NCBI GenBank assembly: GCA_030765065.1
Contig: CM060976.1
Location: forward strand, 56,776,539 to 56,840,538
From: Deroplatys truncata
Lineage: Eukaryota > Arthropoda > Insecta > Mantodea > Mantidae
DNA: 64,000 nucleotides
Direction of reading: 5' to 3'
Positions 11,499-23,271 of this stretch are shown here, in pieces. Position 1 is the first letter of the stretch, and each line of letters begins with the position of its first letter. The notes under the pieces are model-generated. The model had not been told where the DNA came from, searched no databases, and saw nothing but the letters and a program-made list of their open reading frames with translations. The translations under genes and the position numbers were made by a program.

Positions 11499-11500
11499 TA

Positions 11501-12699
11501 TGTGATCAAAAGTATCCGGACACCCCCACAAACATACGTTTTTCATATTAGGTGCGTTGTGCTGCCACCTACTGCCTGGTACTCATTATCCGCGACCTCA
11601 GTAGTTATTAGACATCGTGAAACAGCAGAATGGGACGCTCCATGGAACTCACGAACTTCGAACGTGGTCACGTGATTGGGTGTCACTTGTGTCAGAAGTC
11701 TGTACGCGAGATTTCCACACTCCTAAACATCCCAAGTCCACTGTTTCTAATGTGATAGTGAAGTGGAAACATGAAGGGACATGTACAGCACGAAAGCGTA
11801 CATGCCGACCTGGTCTGTTGACTGACAGAGACCACCGATATTTGAAGAGGGTCGTAAAGAGGCAGACATCTATCCAGACCGTCACACAGGAATTCCAAAC
11901 TACATCAGGATCCACTCTAAGTACTACGACAGTTAGGCGTGAGGTGAGAAAACTTGGATTCCATGGTCGAGCGGCTGCTCATAAGCCACACATCACGCAG
12001 GAAAATGCCAAACGACGCCTCGCTTGGTGTAAGGAGTCAACATTACACGATTGAACAGTGACAAAACGTTGTGTGGAGTGACGAATCACGGTACATAATG
12101 TGGCGATCCGATGGCAGGGTGTGGGTATGGCGAATGGCCGGTGAACGTCATCTGCCAGCGTCTGTAGTGCCAACAGTGAAATTCGGAGGTGGTGGTGTTA
12201 TGGTGTGGTCGTGTTTTTCCTGGAGGGGGCTTGACCCCTTGTTGTTTTGCGTGGCACGATCACAGCGCAGACCTACATTGATATTTTAAGCACCTTCTTG
12301 CTTCCCACTGTTGAAGAGCAACATGATCGAGCACCTGTTCATACTGCACGGGCTATATAGGAGTGGTTACCGATAATAACATCCCTGTAATGAACTAGTC
12401 TGCACAGAGTCCTGACTTGAATCCTATAGAACACCTTTGGGATGGTTTGGAACGCCGACTTCGTGCCAGGCCTCACCGACCTACATCGATACCTCTCCTC
12501 AGTTCCGCACTCCGTGAAAATGGGCTGCCATTCCCCAAGAAACCTCACAGCACCTGATTGAAAGTATGCCTGCGAGAATGAACGCTGTCATCAAGGCTAA
12601 GGGTGGGCCAACATCATATTGAGTACCAGCATTACCGATGGAGGGCGCCACGAACTTGTACGTCATTTTCAGTCATGTGTCCGGACACTTTTGATCATG
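11501..12699 (+). mobile_element. Tc1-like DNA transposon, 1199 bp, exact ends
   Basis: The ends are inverted: TGTGATCAAAAGTATCCGGA on the left, and CATGATCAAAAGTGTCCGGA as the reverse complement of the right. A TA duplication flanks the element (11499-11500 and 12700-12701), as expected of Tc1/mariner elements. It encodes one broken transposase on + and lies inside a non-LTR relic. Confidence 0.95.
11630..12622 (+). pseudogene. Tc1-like transposase, frameshifted
   Basis: A DDE transposase would excise and reinsert the element at TA sites in the nucleus. The likely start is the ATG at 11630 (MGRSMELTNFERG). A 1-base shift near 11730 moves into the frame giving PKSTVSNVIVKWK, the second helix-turn-helix, and RKRTCRPGLL, a GRPR-like linker. 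Further shifts and a stop lie around 12040-12060. The catalytic acids are visible: WSDES near 12075 (first D), QHDRAPVHTA near 12325 (second D) and PDLNPIEHLW near 12420 (E), giving a DDE triad. The C-terminus ends MNAVIKAKGG then a stop at 12620. The length is normal for Tc1 (about 330 codons), but several breaks make it inactive. Confidence 0.9.
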
Positions 12700-12701
12700 T
12701 A

Positions 12702-12905
12702 ATGTATTTTAAAAACAGGAGATGTTACGCTGTAATTTTATCAAATACCTTGAGTAATAAATATTTGTTTATAAATCAAACTTTTAATTACTGCTTTTGT
12801 TTTGCAGTAGCAACACAATATTTTTCTGTCGACTCTGTCCAAACGCTTTCTCAAAGTTGACGAGAGCTGTTTGCGTCTCTTGATTAAATTCTGTGTTTCT
12901 CACTC
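12702..12905 (-). pseudogene. Non-LTR reverse transcriptase relic, upstream part
   Basis: On -, 12805-12885 translates to ETQTALVNFEKAFGQSRQ, matching the FEKAFDRV block that lies upstream of the FADD motif in non-LTR reverse transcriptases. Its continuation is 10780-11498, and the Tc1 element between them explains the split. Confidence 0.7.
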
Positions 12906-13208
12906 TATTTGATAAGAAAGGCATTATCATTTACATTGCATTTTATTCTTCTAAAATTACATACAGTGTAATACTTTGTAAGTATGAGTAATTACTTTAA
13001 ATATATATTTTATCAGAATCAACCAAGTCTATTCCATGATAATTTTAACATCCATTGCGTTTTCCTTGAATCGGTGAATCTGTAATCTGTCAATACATGC
13101 CGATATGAATTCTTACATTTTTCTAGAGAAGGAACGACCTCGCTCATTCGAGGAAACTCTGTAAAAATGCTATATCCCGATGATTTGCAGGCAGTCTTTT
13201 GTAAGTTA
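12906..13208. other. Unassigned stretch
   Basis: AT-rich with no recognised feature. It may hold more of the decayed non-LTR element. Confidence 0.35.
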
Positions 13209-13436
13209 CAAAGGCTGTCCAGAAAGTAACCTCCGTTTTAAAATAAACATGAAACCGGTATACATACAAAAGTTTTATTATACATATATGAAAACTACAG
13301 CTTTTCTCTATTTTTCCACATAGTCTCCAAACAGATTCAAGCACTTGTAATACCTTTTCACAATCTTTGAAATACCCTCTGCACAAAATTCTGCCGCCTG
13401 TAAACTAAGCCAATCTGTCACGGCTCTTCGTCATTG
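13209..13436 (-). pseudogene. Mariner fragment: transposase C-terminus plus terminal repeat
   Basis: CAAAGGCTGTCCAGAAAGTA at 13209, preceded by TA, looks like a mariner terminal repeat. On the minus strand, the frame ending near 13300 reads AEFCAEGISKIVKRYYKC, then NLFGDYVEK and a stop, the usual mariner transposase C-terminus. The rest of the element is absent; family A begins at about 13438. Confidence 0.7.
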
Positions 13437-13437
13437 C

Positions 13438-14145
13438 CAAAGACAGAAACTCAACGAAAAGTTGGTTAAATATCAACATTTAGGTTTCGTATTTTCTAAA
13501 GATGCAACTCGAAGTTTTTCAAGAAAATCTCCCCACTCCGGCATACCTTTGCATGAATATTTTTCACATTTATGGATATCTAAAAATGTCAACTATTTCA
13601 TTAAAATACATACATTAAAGGTATTTACATGACAAACAAAATGTGTATATTGAAATTTTTGTGGGTTAGCCTGTGAAGTTCTTTTCATTCGGAAGGAATT
13701 TTGTATAATCACGTATAAATGGTGAACGTTAAGTGATAGACGAAAACGTACTACACAACAAATACCACAAGATACTTTAAAACACATAATTTATTTGAAA
13801 TAACTTTTTTTGAGGCATCACTCATTTCCGAGATATCCGTTATTAATGGTTCGAATTGTTCAATACTTGGTAATTTTCTCTAAGTTCGTCGATTCTCAGT
13901 TGTTTTTTGCGATACCACGGAAAGAGTATGGAATTCTAAGGCCAGAACATAGCGTCTAGTTCTAAAAGATTCGATTGTCGCTATTCCTTTTGTATGTATA
14001 ACGAAATGTGTAATGCCGTTATTTCCGGAAAAGTTTATCTGGGTTAAAATGCAGTAGATGGGAAAATAAACTTTCTTGAGAATAATTTGTATACCCACTA
14101 TTAAGTGATAAAGGGTAGTGCAAGCCATGTGAACTAAACATTAGA
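13438..14145 (-). repeat. Family A, diverged subfamily
   Basis: It shares the AGATGCAACTCGAAG, GGAAGGAATTTTGTATAATC and GATACCACGGAAAGAGTATGG blocks with 15306-16052, 17000-17650 and 32300-32780. It ends in a weak match to CATGTGAATGTAACACATCAG. This older-looking subfamily lacks the TACGTATAGTA 3' end. Confidence 0.7.
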
Positions 14146-14897
14146 TTTTCTTCTTTCATAGTTGAAGTGGCATAGCTCCAAGCAGTGGATTCCTCAGTTA
14201 TGTACCTGTTATGACGTTTTACTAAACAAATGAAGGATAATTGTCTCTCCTCTTATTCTCCAACTTTAGGCGCTTGTTTCACGAAAGTATGTCGTTATTT
14301 CACATCTGACGAAGGGATGTGACAATTATATAGTTTGTGTAATGTGCGATGCCCACATGAAAATGAAGCTATGTTCGATTACGAGGGTTGGACAGTAGGC
14401 TATGCTGATGAGATCATGTGGAAAGTTTCGGGAACGAGGGAAAGAGGAAACGCAGAATTTTGAAGAAGATATAATGATGATGGATGGGTGATTATGCAGA
14501 ATTAATTATCCCGTGTCATATGAAACGAGGAAGCAGAAACTAGTAATTACAACCAGAATGCCTGATCCAAGTAGATCTGGCCACATCAAGCCTGCAACTT
14601 TCCTAATTTGGTTAGCGAAGATCTATATCAAATTAAAGACGATATGTGTCAAAATTCTGCTGATGTAATGACTAAGAACCAGTTTTTAACACATTCCTTT
14701 CTGCTCAGCTAGTTAAATTTCACACGAGTTACGACAAACTTCGGTCGCGACCTCCCGGGGTGCACAGACAACTTAGAAGAAAAAGGAAACATATGATCTG
14801 ATAAAGTAAACTAAAATAAGTGATGCATGTTTTCTGACATTGTCAGTGTATAAAATTATGTTGTTACATCCGTATAATTGCGTATACCACATGTATA
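14146..14897. other. Unassigned stretch
   Basis: No gene or repeat was recognised. Confidence 0.4.
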
Positions 14898-15242
14898 CAG
14901 AGTGGACCATTTAAGTTGAGACTGTATGATATCTCCAAAACTAAGCGTTGTAGAAAGAAATGTCTTTATTATGGGGGGGAAGGAAATTCTATTAGTCGTG
15001 TTTTGCTTGGAGGACGTTATGATGGTCATTTTAGGGTCAATTTAACTTTTTAAATGGGAACCTACAATTAGGGTCAATTTAAAATGACCCTAAAATGACC
15101 ATTACAACGTACTCCAAATAAAACACGACTAATGGTATTTACTTTCCCCCATAATATCAAGCCACTTTTATTCAAGACATTTCTTTCTACAACACTTTGT
15201 TTTGTAGATATTGTCTAGTTTCAACTTAAATGGTCCACCCTA
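14898..15242. mobile_element. Hairpin MITE, about 345 bp
   Basis: This is a near-complete palindrome. The left CAGAGTGGACCATTTAAGTT and the right reverse complement TAGGGTGGACCATTTAAGTT begin arms of about 165 bp that pair through GTTGTAGAAAGAAATGTCTT, TTAGTCGTGTTTT and GTCATTTTAGGGTCA. TA or TATA flanks both ends. It has no coding capacity, so it is a non-autonomous element, probably of Tc1/mariner type. Confidence 0.8.
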
Positions 15243-15305
15243 TATACCACAACAGGTGAGCCAGCGGCTCTGGCTTCTGTCTCTCATAACCGCTGATTAT
15301 AATTA

Positions 15306-16052
15306 TAGCATTACATGAAAACATCAGTCATTTTATTAAAAGAATCTTATACATTCACACGACTTTTTCTATCTTCTATATTAGTGGGTATACAAACTAT
15401 TCTTACTAAAGCTTATGTTTCTATCCACCACATTCTAATTAAAATAAACCTTTGCAAAAATGCTAACAATACACATTTTGTATATATATATGTATATATA
15501 AAGGAAAGGACAATCAAATGTTTAAGAACTGGAAGCTACATGCCAGCATTAAATTCCATACTGTTTTCATGCAATTACAGAAACAATTGAAAACCGATGA
15601 CACTTAAAAGAACGACAATTATTCAACAATTTGAATCTTTAACAAAGAACCATTAATAACGGATATCTCAGTAAAGCCTTATACCACAGAAACATATTAT
15701 TAGTAGATTGTGTGTTTTAAAGCGATCTACATTTTTTGTACGATACGTTTTCGTCTGCCGCTTAACGTTAACCACTTATACAAAGTTATACAAAATTCCA
15801 TCCGAATGAAGAGGGCTTCATGGTCTACTCCCAGAGAATTCATGATATAAATTTTATTTGTCATGTAAATATCTTTAATATATGATGTATTAATCAAAAC
15901 CGTTACAGCCATTGTTTAAAATATAAAAATGTTCGAAAAATGTTTGAGTTATGCTGTTCTCACGCACACACACTTACAAAAAGTGTTTTTCTTTGGATTC
16001 AGGGTGCCTCAAAACACGTATTACTATGTACATAGTAGAGAAAATAAAAGAA
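15306..16052 (+). repeat. Family A, diverged subfamily
   Basis: The modules are in + order, ending ACATAGTAGAGAAAATAAAAG. It is internally shortened before the CA-rich tract. Confidence 0.7.
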
Positions 16053-16149
16053 TGTTCTTTTGCAGCTGCAATTCTTGCAATTAATTATTTATTATCAATG
16101 TGCATTAATTACTAATTGTTGCAGAACTACAAAGAAGCTGCAGCAAACG

Positions 16150-16957
16150 TAAAAAGATCGTATGTGTTACATTAACATAACCTTCTCTACCCCTATCGTT
16201 TATTAGTGGATATACGAATTACTCTTATGAAAGTTAATGCTTTTATCTACATAATTTTAATCGAGGTAAACCTCTGCAGAAATAGCTACATTACACATTT
16301 CGTTATAGTACAAAGTAGTGATGGTCAATGTACAAGAACTGGATGCTATATGCTGGCCTTAACATTCCATACTGTTCCTATGCAATCGCGAGAAACAACT
16401 GAACATCGACGTCACTTGAAAAGAATGACAATATTGAAAAAATTGAATCATCATTACTAACGGATATCTCGGAAATGACTAATGCCACAAAAAACGTTAT
16501 TTTAAATAAGTTGTGTGTTTTAAAAAGATCTACACCTTTTAGTAGTTCGTTTTTGTCTATCACTTAACGTATACTTCCGAATGAAGTGGACTTCACAGGT
16601 TATTCCCAGAAAATTCAGGACATATATTTTATTTGTCGTACAGATTTCTTTAATATATGGTAATTGAATCAAAGTTGTTAGAGCCATTTTTAAAGAATCA
16701 AAATTTTCGAAAAATATTTCGTGTAAAGGGTAGGGGATTTTGTTGCAATTCTTCGTGTCCCATATTTGGAAAGTGCTGAACCTAAATACCAAGTTTGGTA
16801 TTTAATTGACTTTTCGTTATGCTTTTCACACACACCTTTTTCTAAAAATGCTTTATTTGGATTCAGAGCGGCTCAAAATATATATTTTCGGTAAAATCTC
16901 GGTATTGAATTTTTGGGTGAAATGCAACACTTACTACATGTAGTAGAGAAACTAAAA
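16150..16957 (+). repeat. Family A, left arm of an inverted pair
   Basis: It runs from ATCGTATGTGTTACATTAAC to TAGTAGAGAAACTAAAAACG and abuts an inverted copy at 16958. Confidence 0.75.
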
Positions 16958-17650
16958 ACGAAAATTTGGATAAGTAACAAACTTTGTATTTAGTTCAGTA
17001 CCTGCTAAGGATGCGACACGAAATTTCCAAAAAAAAAATCCCCTCCCCAAACTACCGTTCACATGGAACATTTTTCGAAATATTTGATTTTATAAAAAAT
17101 GGCTCTAACCAGTTGGATTAAAATAGCATATATTGAAAATATTTACATTGCAAATAAAATGTATATCTTGAATTTTCTTGGAATAGCCTGTGAAGTCTAC
17201 TTAATTCGGAAGAAATTTTGTATAATCTTGTGTAACTGGTAAACGTTAAGCGATATACGAAAACGTCTACAAAAAAAAAATGTTAATCTCTTTAAAACGC
17301 ACAATTTATTTCAAATAGGTTTTTCTGTGACATAAGCCATTTCGAGATATCCCTTAGTAATGGTTCGGATTTTTCATTACTGGCCATTCTCTTGAGGTCT
17401 GTCAACATTCAGTGTTTCTCGCGATGTCATGGAAACAGTATGGAATTTTAAGGCCAGTGTATTGCGTCCCGTTCTTAAACAGTTGACTAACGCTATTCCC
17501 TTTGTATCTACAACTAAATGTGTAATGCAACTATTTTTGCAAAGATTTATTTGGATTAAAATGTAGTAGATAGAAAAATAAGATTTAATAAGAAAAAAAG
17601 CGATAGAGCGTAGAGAAAGTCATGTGAATGTATCATCAGATTTTAAATTA
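16958..17650 (-). repeat. Family A, right arm of an inverted pair
   Basis: It lacks the 3' terminal module but carries GGATGCGACACGAA, GGAACATTTTTCGAAA and GTGTAATGCAACTATTT, and ends CATGTGAATGTATCATCAGA. The two copies could fold into a long hairpin. Confidence 0.75.
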
Positions 17651-17700
17651 AACTAAAGGATGGATTCTTGGGTTAGGACAAAATGGCATAGAGAGTAATC

Positions 17701-18171
17701 AGATGCAGGGTCCTCCAGTAACTGGATCACAGCATCGCATGTAGACCCTTTGTGCCTCCAACGTGACCTCGCAGCAAGAGATGAACGGGAGACCCGAAGG
17801 GCGACCAGATTCGGACGATGTTATGACCTAGCAAGGTCGGGGTAACTAATGATTCTAACATGACACCAATCCAGACGCCGGTTAGCCACCCGTAACCTGG
17901 GTGTCCCAGGAATAAACGAGACGCTCAGTTACGTCAAGCGCTATAGGCAAATTTCAACGTCCTGACGAAACATACTAACCGCCATTGCTTGGTCCTACAA
18001 CCCTGATAGGAGGGATGAAACAGACGAAAGGAAATGATGGGGACAGGAAACAATAGGCAGGAAATTCGTTGTAGAAAGGGAACCATTCCAGCATTCGCCT
18101 AACGACGTGAACGAACCCGGGACCTCTCGAATGCAAACCTCACGCATTACTGTGGAGTCATTTCTTTCGGT
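17701..18171 (-). mobile_element. SINE family C
   Basis: On the minus strand its head carries CGGGTTCG in a B-box context and GAGGTTTGCATTCGAGAGGT. The body contains the reverse complement of CATTCGCCTAACGAC and a GC-rich 3' part. The layout is the same as 41030-41630 and 45607-46085. Confidence 0.65.
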
Positions 18172-18756
18172 CCAATAAAATGATTTAATTTTCGTTAATT
18201 AAGTCCAAAGCATGAGATTTTTATTATAATACACAACGTTCTTTTGGGAGATTTCATGGAATTTTGTACCTTAAAGGAAATTGTTAATCCTGTGTCTTTA
18301 CAAGCATTAAGCCCTAAAGCTGTTAGTTGTCTTCCCTTGCGTCAAGGCGCATTTTCCACTCAAGTCTCGAAGCCTTTTAGCCGAGAACTATAATTTAGAA
18401 TCCATCTGTCTTCTGTCTTCGCAACTTACAGCTCATTTGTTCATTTGTTCTCCGGCGCTCCTTGAGAGAGCGTCGGCGTGCAGTGTTAGCTTCCGACAAG
18501 CGAGCATGTTTATATTAAAACAATGGAGAGCGCCTAAAAGCAGCCATTGTTGCTTTCGGAAAGCGGCGTCGTCTGTAATGATTCTGAAGAAAGAAAATAG
18601 ACGTCCTGGAAGGATATAAACTGCGCGAAATCCAGGCTGTCAGGACCTGCCACCGTCGAGGTAATCCTTATCCCAGCGCGGAAACACGGCCGCTCTTTTC
18701 CGTGAAAAATTGAAGTTACAGTTCACTGAAACTTTGGAATATACATTCACATCAAG
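18172..18756. other. Unassigned stretch, locally GC-richer
   Basis: 18435-18665 is richer in GC and CpG than its surroundings, contains ATATAAAC near 18615 and reads GGTAAT at about 18660. It could be an old element or a non-coding exon. I see no protein similarity. Confidence 0.3.
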
Positions 18757-19160
18757 TTTTTTACTTTTTCTGCCACGTACATAGTGGGTAGAGAAGGCAT
18801 TGCATTCCGGCCAAAAATTCGATATCGAGATTTCACCGGAAATGCGCGTTTTGAGATTCCCTGATTCCAAAAAAAAACATTTTTAGAAAAATGTCCGTGT
18901 GTGAATGTGTGTCTGTGAACAGCATAATTTAAAAACGAAAAGTTCGAAAGTACAAATATTAGTACTTAAGTTCAGTACCTTCCAAAGATGCGACAGGAAT
19001 ATTTTCAAGAAAACCCCCACCCCAAACTGCGCTTTACTTGGAACATTTATCGAAATGTTTGATTTTCTTAAACATTGCTGTAACGGTTTTGTTTAAAGTA
19101 GCATATATTAAATATATCTGCATGACGAATAATATAATATTAAATTTTCTGGGAATATTC
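18757..19160 (-). repeat. Family A, 3' part split by a solo LTR
   Basis: It starts TTTTTTACTTTTTCTGCCACG and runs through GATGCGACAGGAATATTTTC to GGGAATATTC. It continues at 20114 after the LTR. Confidence 0.85.
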
Positions 19161-20113
19161 TGAGGCTGTGTTTTTAACACTTAAATGATTTCAGTCAAAT
19201 TATATAATATATAAATTCAATAACAACCGCCTTAAAGCAATATGTGTATGTAACAATGTATAAAAAGTGTATATTGCAGTCATTGTATATGTTTATATTA
19301 TTGTATGCATGTTCAATAATGTTATGTGAATGTATTACGTAATTTAAAAATGTAAGAGCGGTGAGAATAATAGGTTAAAAGTTGCTAACAATGAGGTAAC
19401 AATGAGGTAGCCTTGAGGCAATAATGAATTAGAAGGTTTAATAATACTACTTGTCATTCTTGGAGCAACAATAATGTAATTGTAGCCAATCAACAACCAG
19501 AAAAAGCTTTAGTGAAATGAAGGTATTCTATTGCACTAGGATTAGCCAATCAGAAACTAAAATGTAGCAAACTTTTCAAATTCAGAGTTCAGTTGCTTGT
19601 AGACAGTGCTCATAACTGGACGCGTTGCTTGTGGACAGCGTTTCTAACCGGACGCTAAATGCGCCCTCGAGAATTTTAATACGTATTTTATGTGAGACAA
19701 AAATAGTTTACGTGTTAAAAAGTGCAAGTAATTAAATAAAACCTCTCACAGCTCTCTCTATGTCAGTGAAGCGTTATTTAAATCGTGTCAAGCATTAATA
19801 AAAGGAGTGAAATAAAATTATAATCTATGTAAGCCTACATTTTTAAGTCGCACCACTCCCTGCTAAGACATTCATGTCTAAAACTAAATACTGACGCAGC
19901 CGAGGCAAACATAAATATATAATATTTAAAGAAACAGTCAAAATTACAAAGTTATTATTTTTAAACTTGGGACAAAGGCCACCGGAAAGTACATTTTTGG
20001 GGGGGCGAAGGCTACCGGAAACGTTTTACCATACGTGAGGTTGCAACTACTTCAAGTTCGGCTCCCCAACAGTTGAAATAAAATATAACTCCTCCTAAAA
20101 TTAAACTTCTTCA
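19161..20113 (+). mobile_element. Solo LTR, family L1, 953 bp, exact ends
   Basis: It begins TGAGGCTGTG, ends ACTTCTTCA and is flanked by ATTC on both sides (19157-19160 and 20114-20117). Joining the flanks restores an uninterrupted family A sequence. Inside are two CCAAT boxes (19486 and 19546), an imperfect duplication of about 32 bp (19592-19655) and AATAAA at 19735-19740. That order is consistent with U3 then R/U5 on this strand. No internal retroelement genes are present. Confidence 0.85.
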
Positions 20114-20592
20114 ATTCTGAGAAGCCCTCTCTTCATTCACAAGGAATTTTGCACAATCTTGTATAATTGATAAACCTTAAGCGATAGATGAAAACTTGCT
20201 GCACCAAAAAATCTAAATACCTTTAAAACACAATTTATTTCAAACACGAGTAACTTTGTTGCACCTGCCATTTCCGAGATATCCATTATTAATGCTTCGA
20301 TTTGTTCAATACTTGGCATTCTAAGTACCGTCGATTATCTGTTGTTTCTCGTGATGTCGTGGAAACAGTATGAATTTTAAAGCTAGGATATAGGGTCCAT
20401 TTCTTGAACATTTGAATGTCGCTGTTCCCTTTGTATCTATAACGAAATGTGTAATGTTTTTATTTCTGCAAAGGTTTATCTGAATTAAAGAGAACTAGAT
20501 AGCAAAATAGGCTTTCGTAGGAATATTTTGTATACCCAGTAATAAACGATAGAGGGATAGATAAATTATGTGAGTGTAACAAGATCTTTTTC
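20114..20592 (-). repeat. Family A, 5' part split by the solo LTR
   Basis: It resumes ATTCTGAGAAGCCCTC and continues through CACAAGGAATTTTGCACAAT to TATGTGAGTGTAAC, the expected rest of the copy at 18757-19160. Confidence 0.8.
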
Positions 20593-20764
20593 TATAAAGA
20601 CTTCGGTTCTTAAAACACATGCGGTATTAGTCATGTCTACTGGGATTGTTATATTCAGCAAAATTGTTTTAGGAAACATTTTAGGAACTTTATTCTGAGA
20701 TTTATATAAAACAGTTTACTCTCGTTTCAAGGGGCAGCCTGTCGGGGTGAAATGAATAAACAGT

Positions 20765-21596
20765 TAATGCTTCTTACTTTCTTTACCTATAGTAAGTGGA
20801 GGAAGTATTGTATTCCCAAAAATTCAATGCCGAGATATAAGCGGAAATACTCGTTTTGAGTCTCTGAATCTAAAAAAAGCAATTTTCCTTTCTCTACTAC
20901 GTATAGTAAGTAGGGGAAGTATTGCATTCCACTAAAAAATTCGCTACCGAGATCTCACCGGAAACACATGTTTTGAGGTGCTCTAAATCCAAATACAGTC
21001 TTTTTAGTAACATGTCCGTGTGTATGTGTCTGTTTTTGAATAGCATAACTCAAAAACGAAAAGTCAGATGAATACCAAACTTAGTATTTCGATTTAGTAT
21101 CTTCCAACGATACGACACGAAGATCTTCAAGAAAATTCCCTCACCCCAGAATATCCTTCATAAGGAATATTTTTCGAAAATTTTGATTTTCTCAAAAACA
21201 GCTGTAACAATTTTGATTAAAATATAATATGTTTAAGATATTTTTATGGCAAATGAAATGTATATCTTAACTTTCTGGGAATTACCCCAAAAGTCCTTTT
21301 TATTCTGATTGACTTTCGCGTAACTGGTAAACCATAAGACAGACAAAATTTTACTACATAAAAATGTGGATCTCGTTAAAATCACATTTATGTTAATCAC
21401 ATTATGTTTTGTATTGTGAACCATTTCCGAGATATTCCTTGTTTGTTGTTTGAATTTTTCTTTCTTCTCGTGGTGATGTAAACAGCATGGAATTTCATGA
21501 CGCGCTCTTTAAAATTCCGATTAATGCCTTACCTACTGTATCCTGTACATACCTATAACGGAGTGTGCTAATGTGAACTGAAGATTTATAAGAAGA
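20765..21596 (-). repeat. Family A, short 3' fragment then an interrupted copy
   Basis: 20765-20886 is a 3' terminal fragment. At 20887 a fresh 3' end (TTTCTCTACTACGTATAGTA) begins a longer copy that runs to 21596, is broken by a SINE, and finishes at 21900-21935 (GTCACGTTAATGTACCACATCAG). Confidence 0.8.
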
Positions 21597-21597
21597 A

Positions 21598-21702
21598 TTA
21601 CCATATAGCTCAGTCGGTAGAGCATCTGCCTGCTGTGCGAGGTGTCCCGGGTTCGATTCTCGGGAATTTTTCTCCAGCCAAGATTATTCCCTATCCTCTC
21701 CG

Positions 21703-21746
<44 letters not shown>

Positions 21747-21898
21747 TCTAGCGAATAAAACCCAACGCTTAGCAGAAGTCCAACGACAAGCGGATATGAG
21801 TTAACACCATTGCCTATAGGCATTAATATGTTCCAAACGGAAGTCCGCCCATGAGGCCATTGCGGTTAAAGGCGGGATATAAATGGAACTTAATAAAT
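21598..21898 (+). mobile_element. tRNA-derived SINE, family F
   Basis: The tRNA-like head has TAGCTCAGTCGGTAGAGC (A box) and GGGTTCGATTC (B box). The body reads AGCCAAGATTATTCCCT, then a (GT)n tract at 21706-21744, and the 3' part is GATATAAATGGAACTTAATAA. A second copy is at 40641-40905. It interrupts a family A copy. The intact-looking tRNA head has no matching 3' acceptor stem, so it is not a tRNA gene. Confidence 0.8.
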
Positions 21899-21935
21899 AG
21901 AGTGAGTCACGTTAATGTACCACATCAGCTTTTTT

Positions 21936-22384
21936 GCAGCATATTGTCCCACATTAATTTATATATTTCTGTTCCCATTGTAGAAACTACAACAATTAGG
22001 AGATCTATTGTTAATCCAGGATGGATGTAATGCGTTTTATTTCACTCTTCCTTGGAAATGTAATTAAAAATCTAATGCTCAAAACACACACTACTTCCTC
22101 AAACCCCATTACAAATTATAGGATTTATTATTCACATAATGATTTTTATCAATGTTCGCTATTCGCGATAAATGTTTGCTTAAAAATAATTCCAAGTTAA
22201 CAGCTTACATAGCACATCCCTTCTATTGGCGAGGATTAAAGCTTATTTTATGCAAGTTGTTGGGGTTTAAGCCCCCGGGAAGGTCGGGAGGTTTACCTAT
22301 ATTCAATACGTAGCTTGGTTCTAACAATTGTTATTAAAGCGTAACAATAGAACAAATTAGAATAAGTAATGAACGTGCGAATCG
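21936..22384. other. Unassigned stretch
   Basis: No gene or repeat was recognised. Confidence 0.4.
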
Positions 22385-22566
22385 AGTTCTCAAGTGTAGA
22401 CTTCGTTAAAGCACACAATTTATGCCAAATATGTTTTTTTGGTGGTGTTAACAGTTTTAAAAATATTTTTTGTTATTAGTTTGAAAGTCATCACATCGCG
22501 ACCCGCTCCTACAAGATTTGATTATTGCTTAAGCCTACTGTATTCCCCTAATCCCTTCGTCCCTAT

Positions 22567-23114
22567 AGGGTTAGGATTAGAATTACATTACGGAGGAGAC
22601 AACTAGCACCTCAACCTACAGAGGAATTTTTGTGTATACACCCCCGGGAGGAACAGATGAGATGAACGAACCACGGGTGGGCTGCAGGACCGGCCAAACG
22701 CAGTTATAAGCTTCACCACTTGTGCACAGAGCACTGAAGGCAGCCCCACCAAACCACCGGAGGGTGACTCAGGCCCCCTCCAGCGGAGACCGGGGAAAGC
22801 TTGACCCAGCAGTGGAGACTAACTGCCTCCATCTGTCGGGGCCGAGAAGAAATTCCAACACGCAAGCTATCTACGCCATCTGTCCGCAGTCGTGCGACCT
22901 GGAGCCAACCTGTGGCGGGAAAGAGAAGTTGAAATGAGAGGGAATGAGGGAAGAGAAATTCGGGGGAGTTATCGAGCCTTCCTAGCATTTGACTAGTGAC
23001 TCGGAGAAATCCCCGAAAAAACCGAAGGGTTAGGAAGTCGTCCGCGGGAATCGAACACACGACCTCCTGAATGCAGGCCACAGGCGCAACCGCTTGAGCC
23101 GTCCCGCTCGGTCC
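22567..23114 (-). mobile_element. SINE family C inside a family A copy
   Basis: On the minus strand the head ends the feature (GAGCGGGACGGCTCAAGCGG with A-box character, then CGTGTGTTCGATTCCCGC as B box). The body has CGGGGATTTCTCC and a GC-rich 3' part ending near the CACCTCAACCTACAGAGG block shared with 36030-36545 and 51551-52070. Confidence 0.8.
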
Positions 23115-23198
23115 ACAAGGAAATATGTAATTACACCAGTTCTGTAAACGTTTATGTCGATTAACGTTAAGTAGATAAAATGCGTTCTTGTAGTAATA

Positions 23199-23206
23199 AC
23201 AACAAC

Positions 23207-23270
<64 letters not shown>
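23199..23270. repeat. (AAT)n microsatellite
   Basis: About 22 trinucleotide units, preceded by AACAACAAC. Confidence 0.95.

Positions 23271-23271
<1 letters not shown>

Noticed and set aside
18437..18660. Possible first exon or promoter
   Set aside because: It has locally higher GC and an ATATAAAC, but no protein match, no repeat copy and no other support.
19153..20121. hAT element with an 8-bp duplication ATTCTGAG
   Set aside because: TGAG at the left is shared by all family members as part of the unit (CTCA end in the other strand). The other copy has GTTG flanks, so a 4-bp duplication with TG/CA ends fits better.
21598..21675. Possible nuclear tRNA gene
   Set aside because: A and B boxes are good, but the 5' and 3' ends do not form an acceptor stem, and the segment leads into a SINE body with a second copy at 40641.
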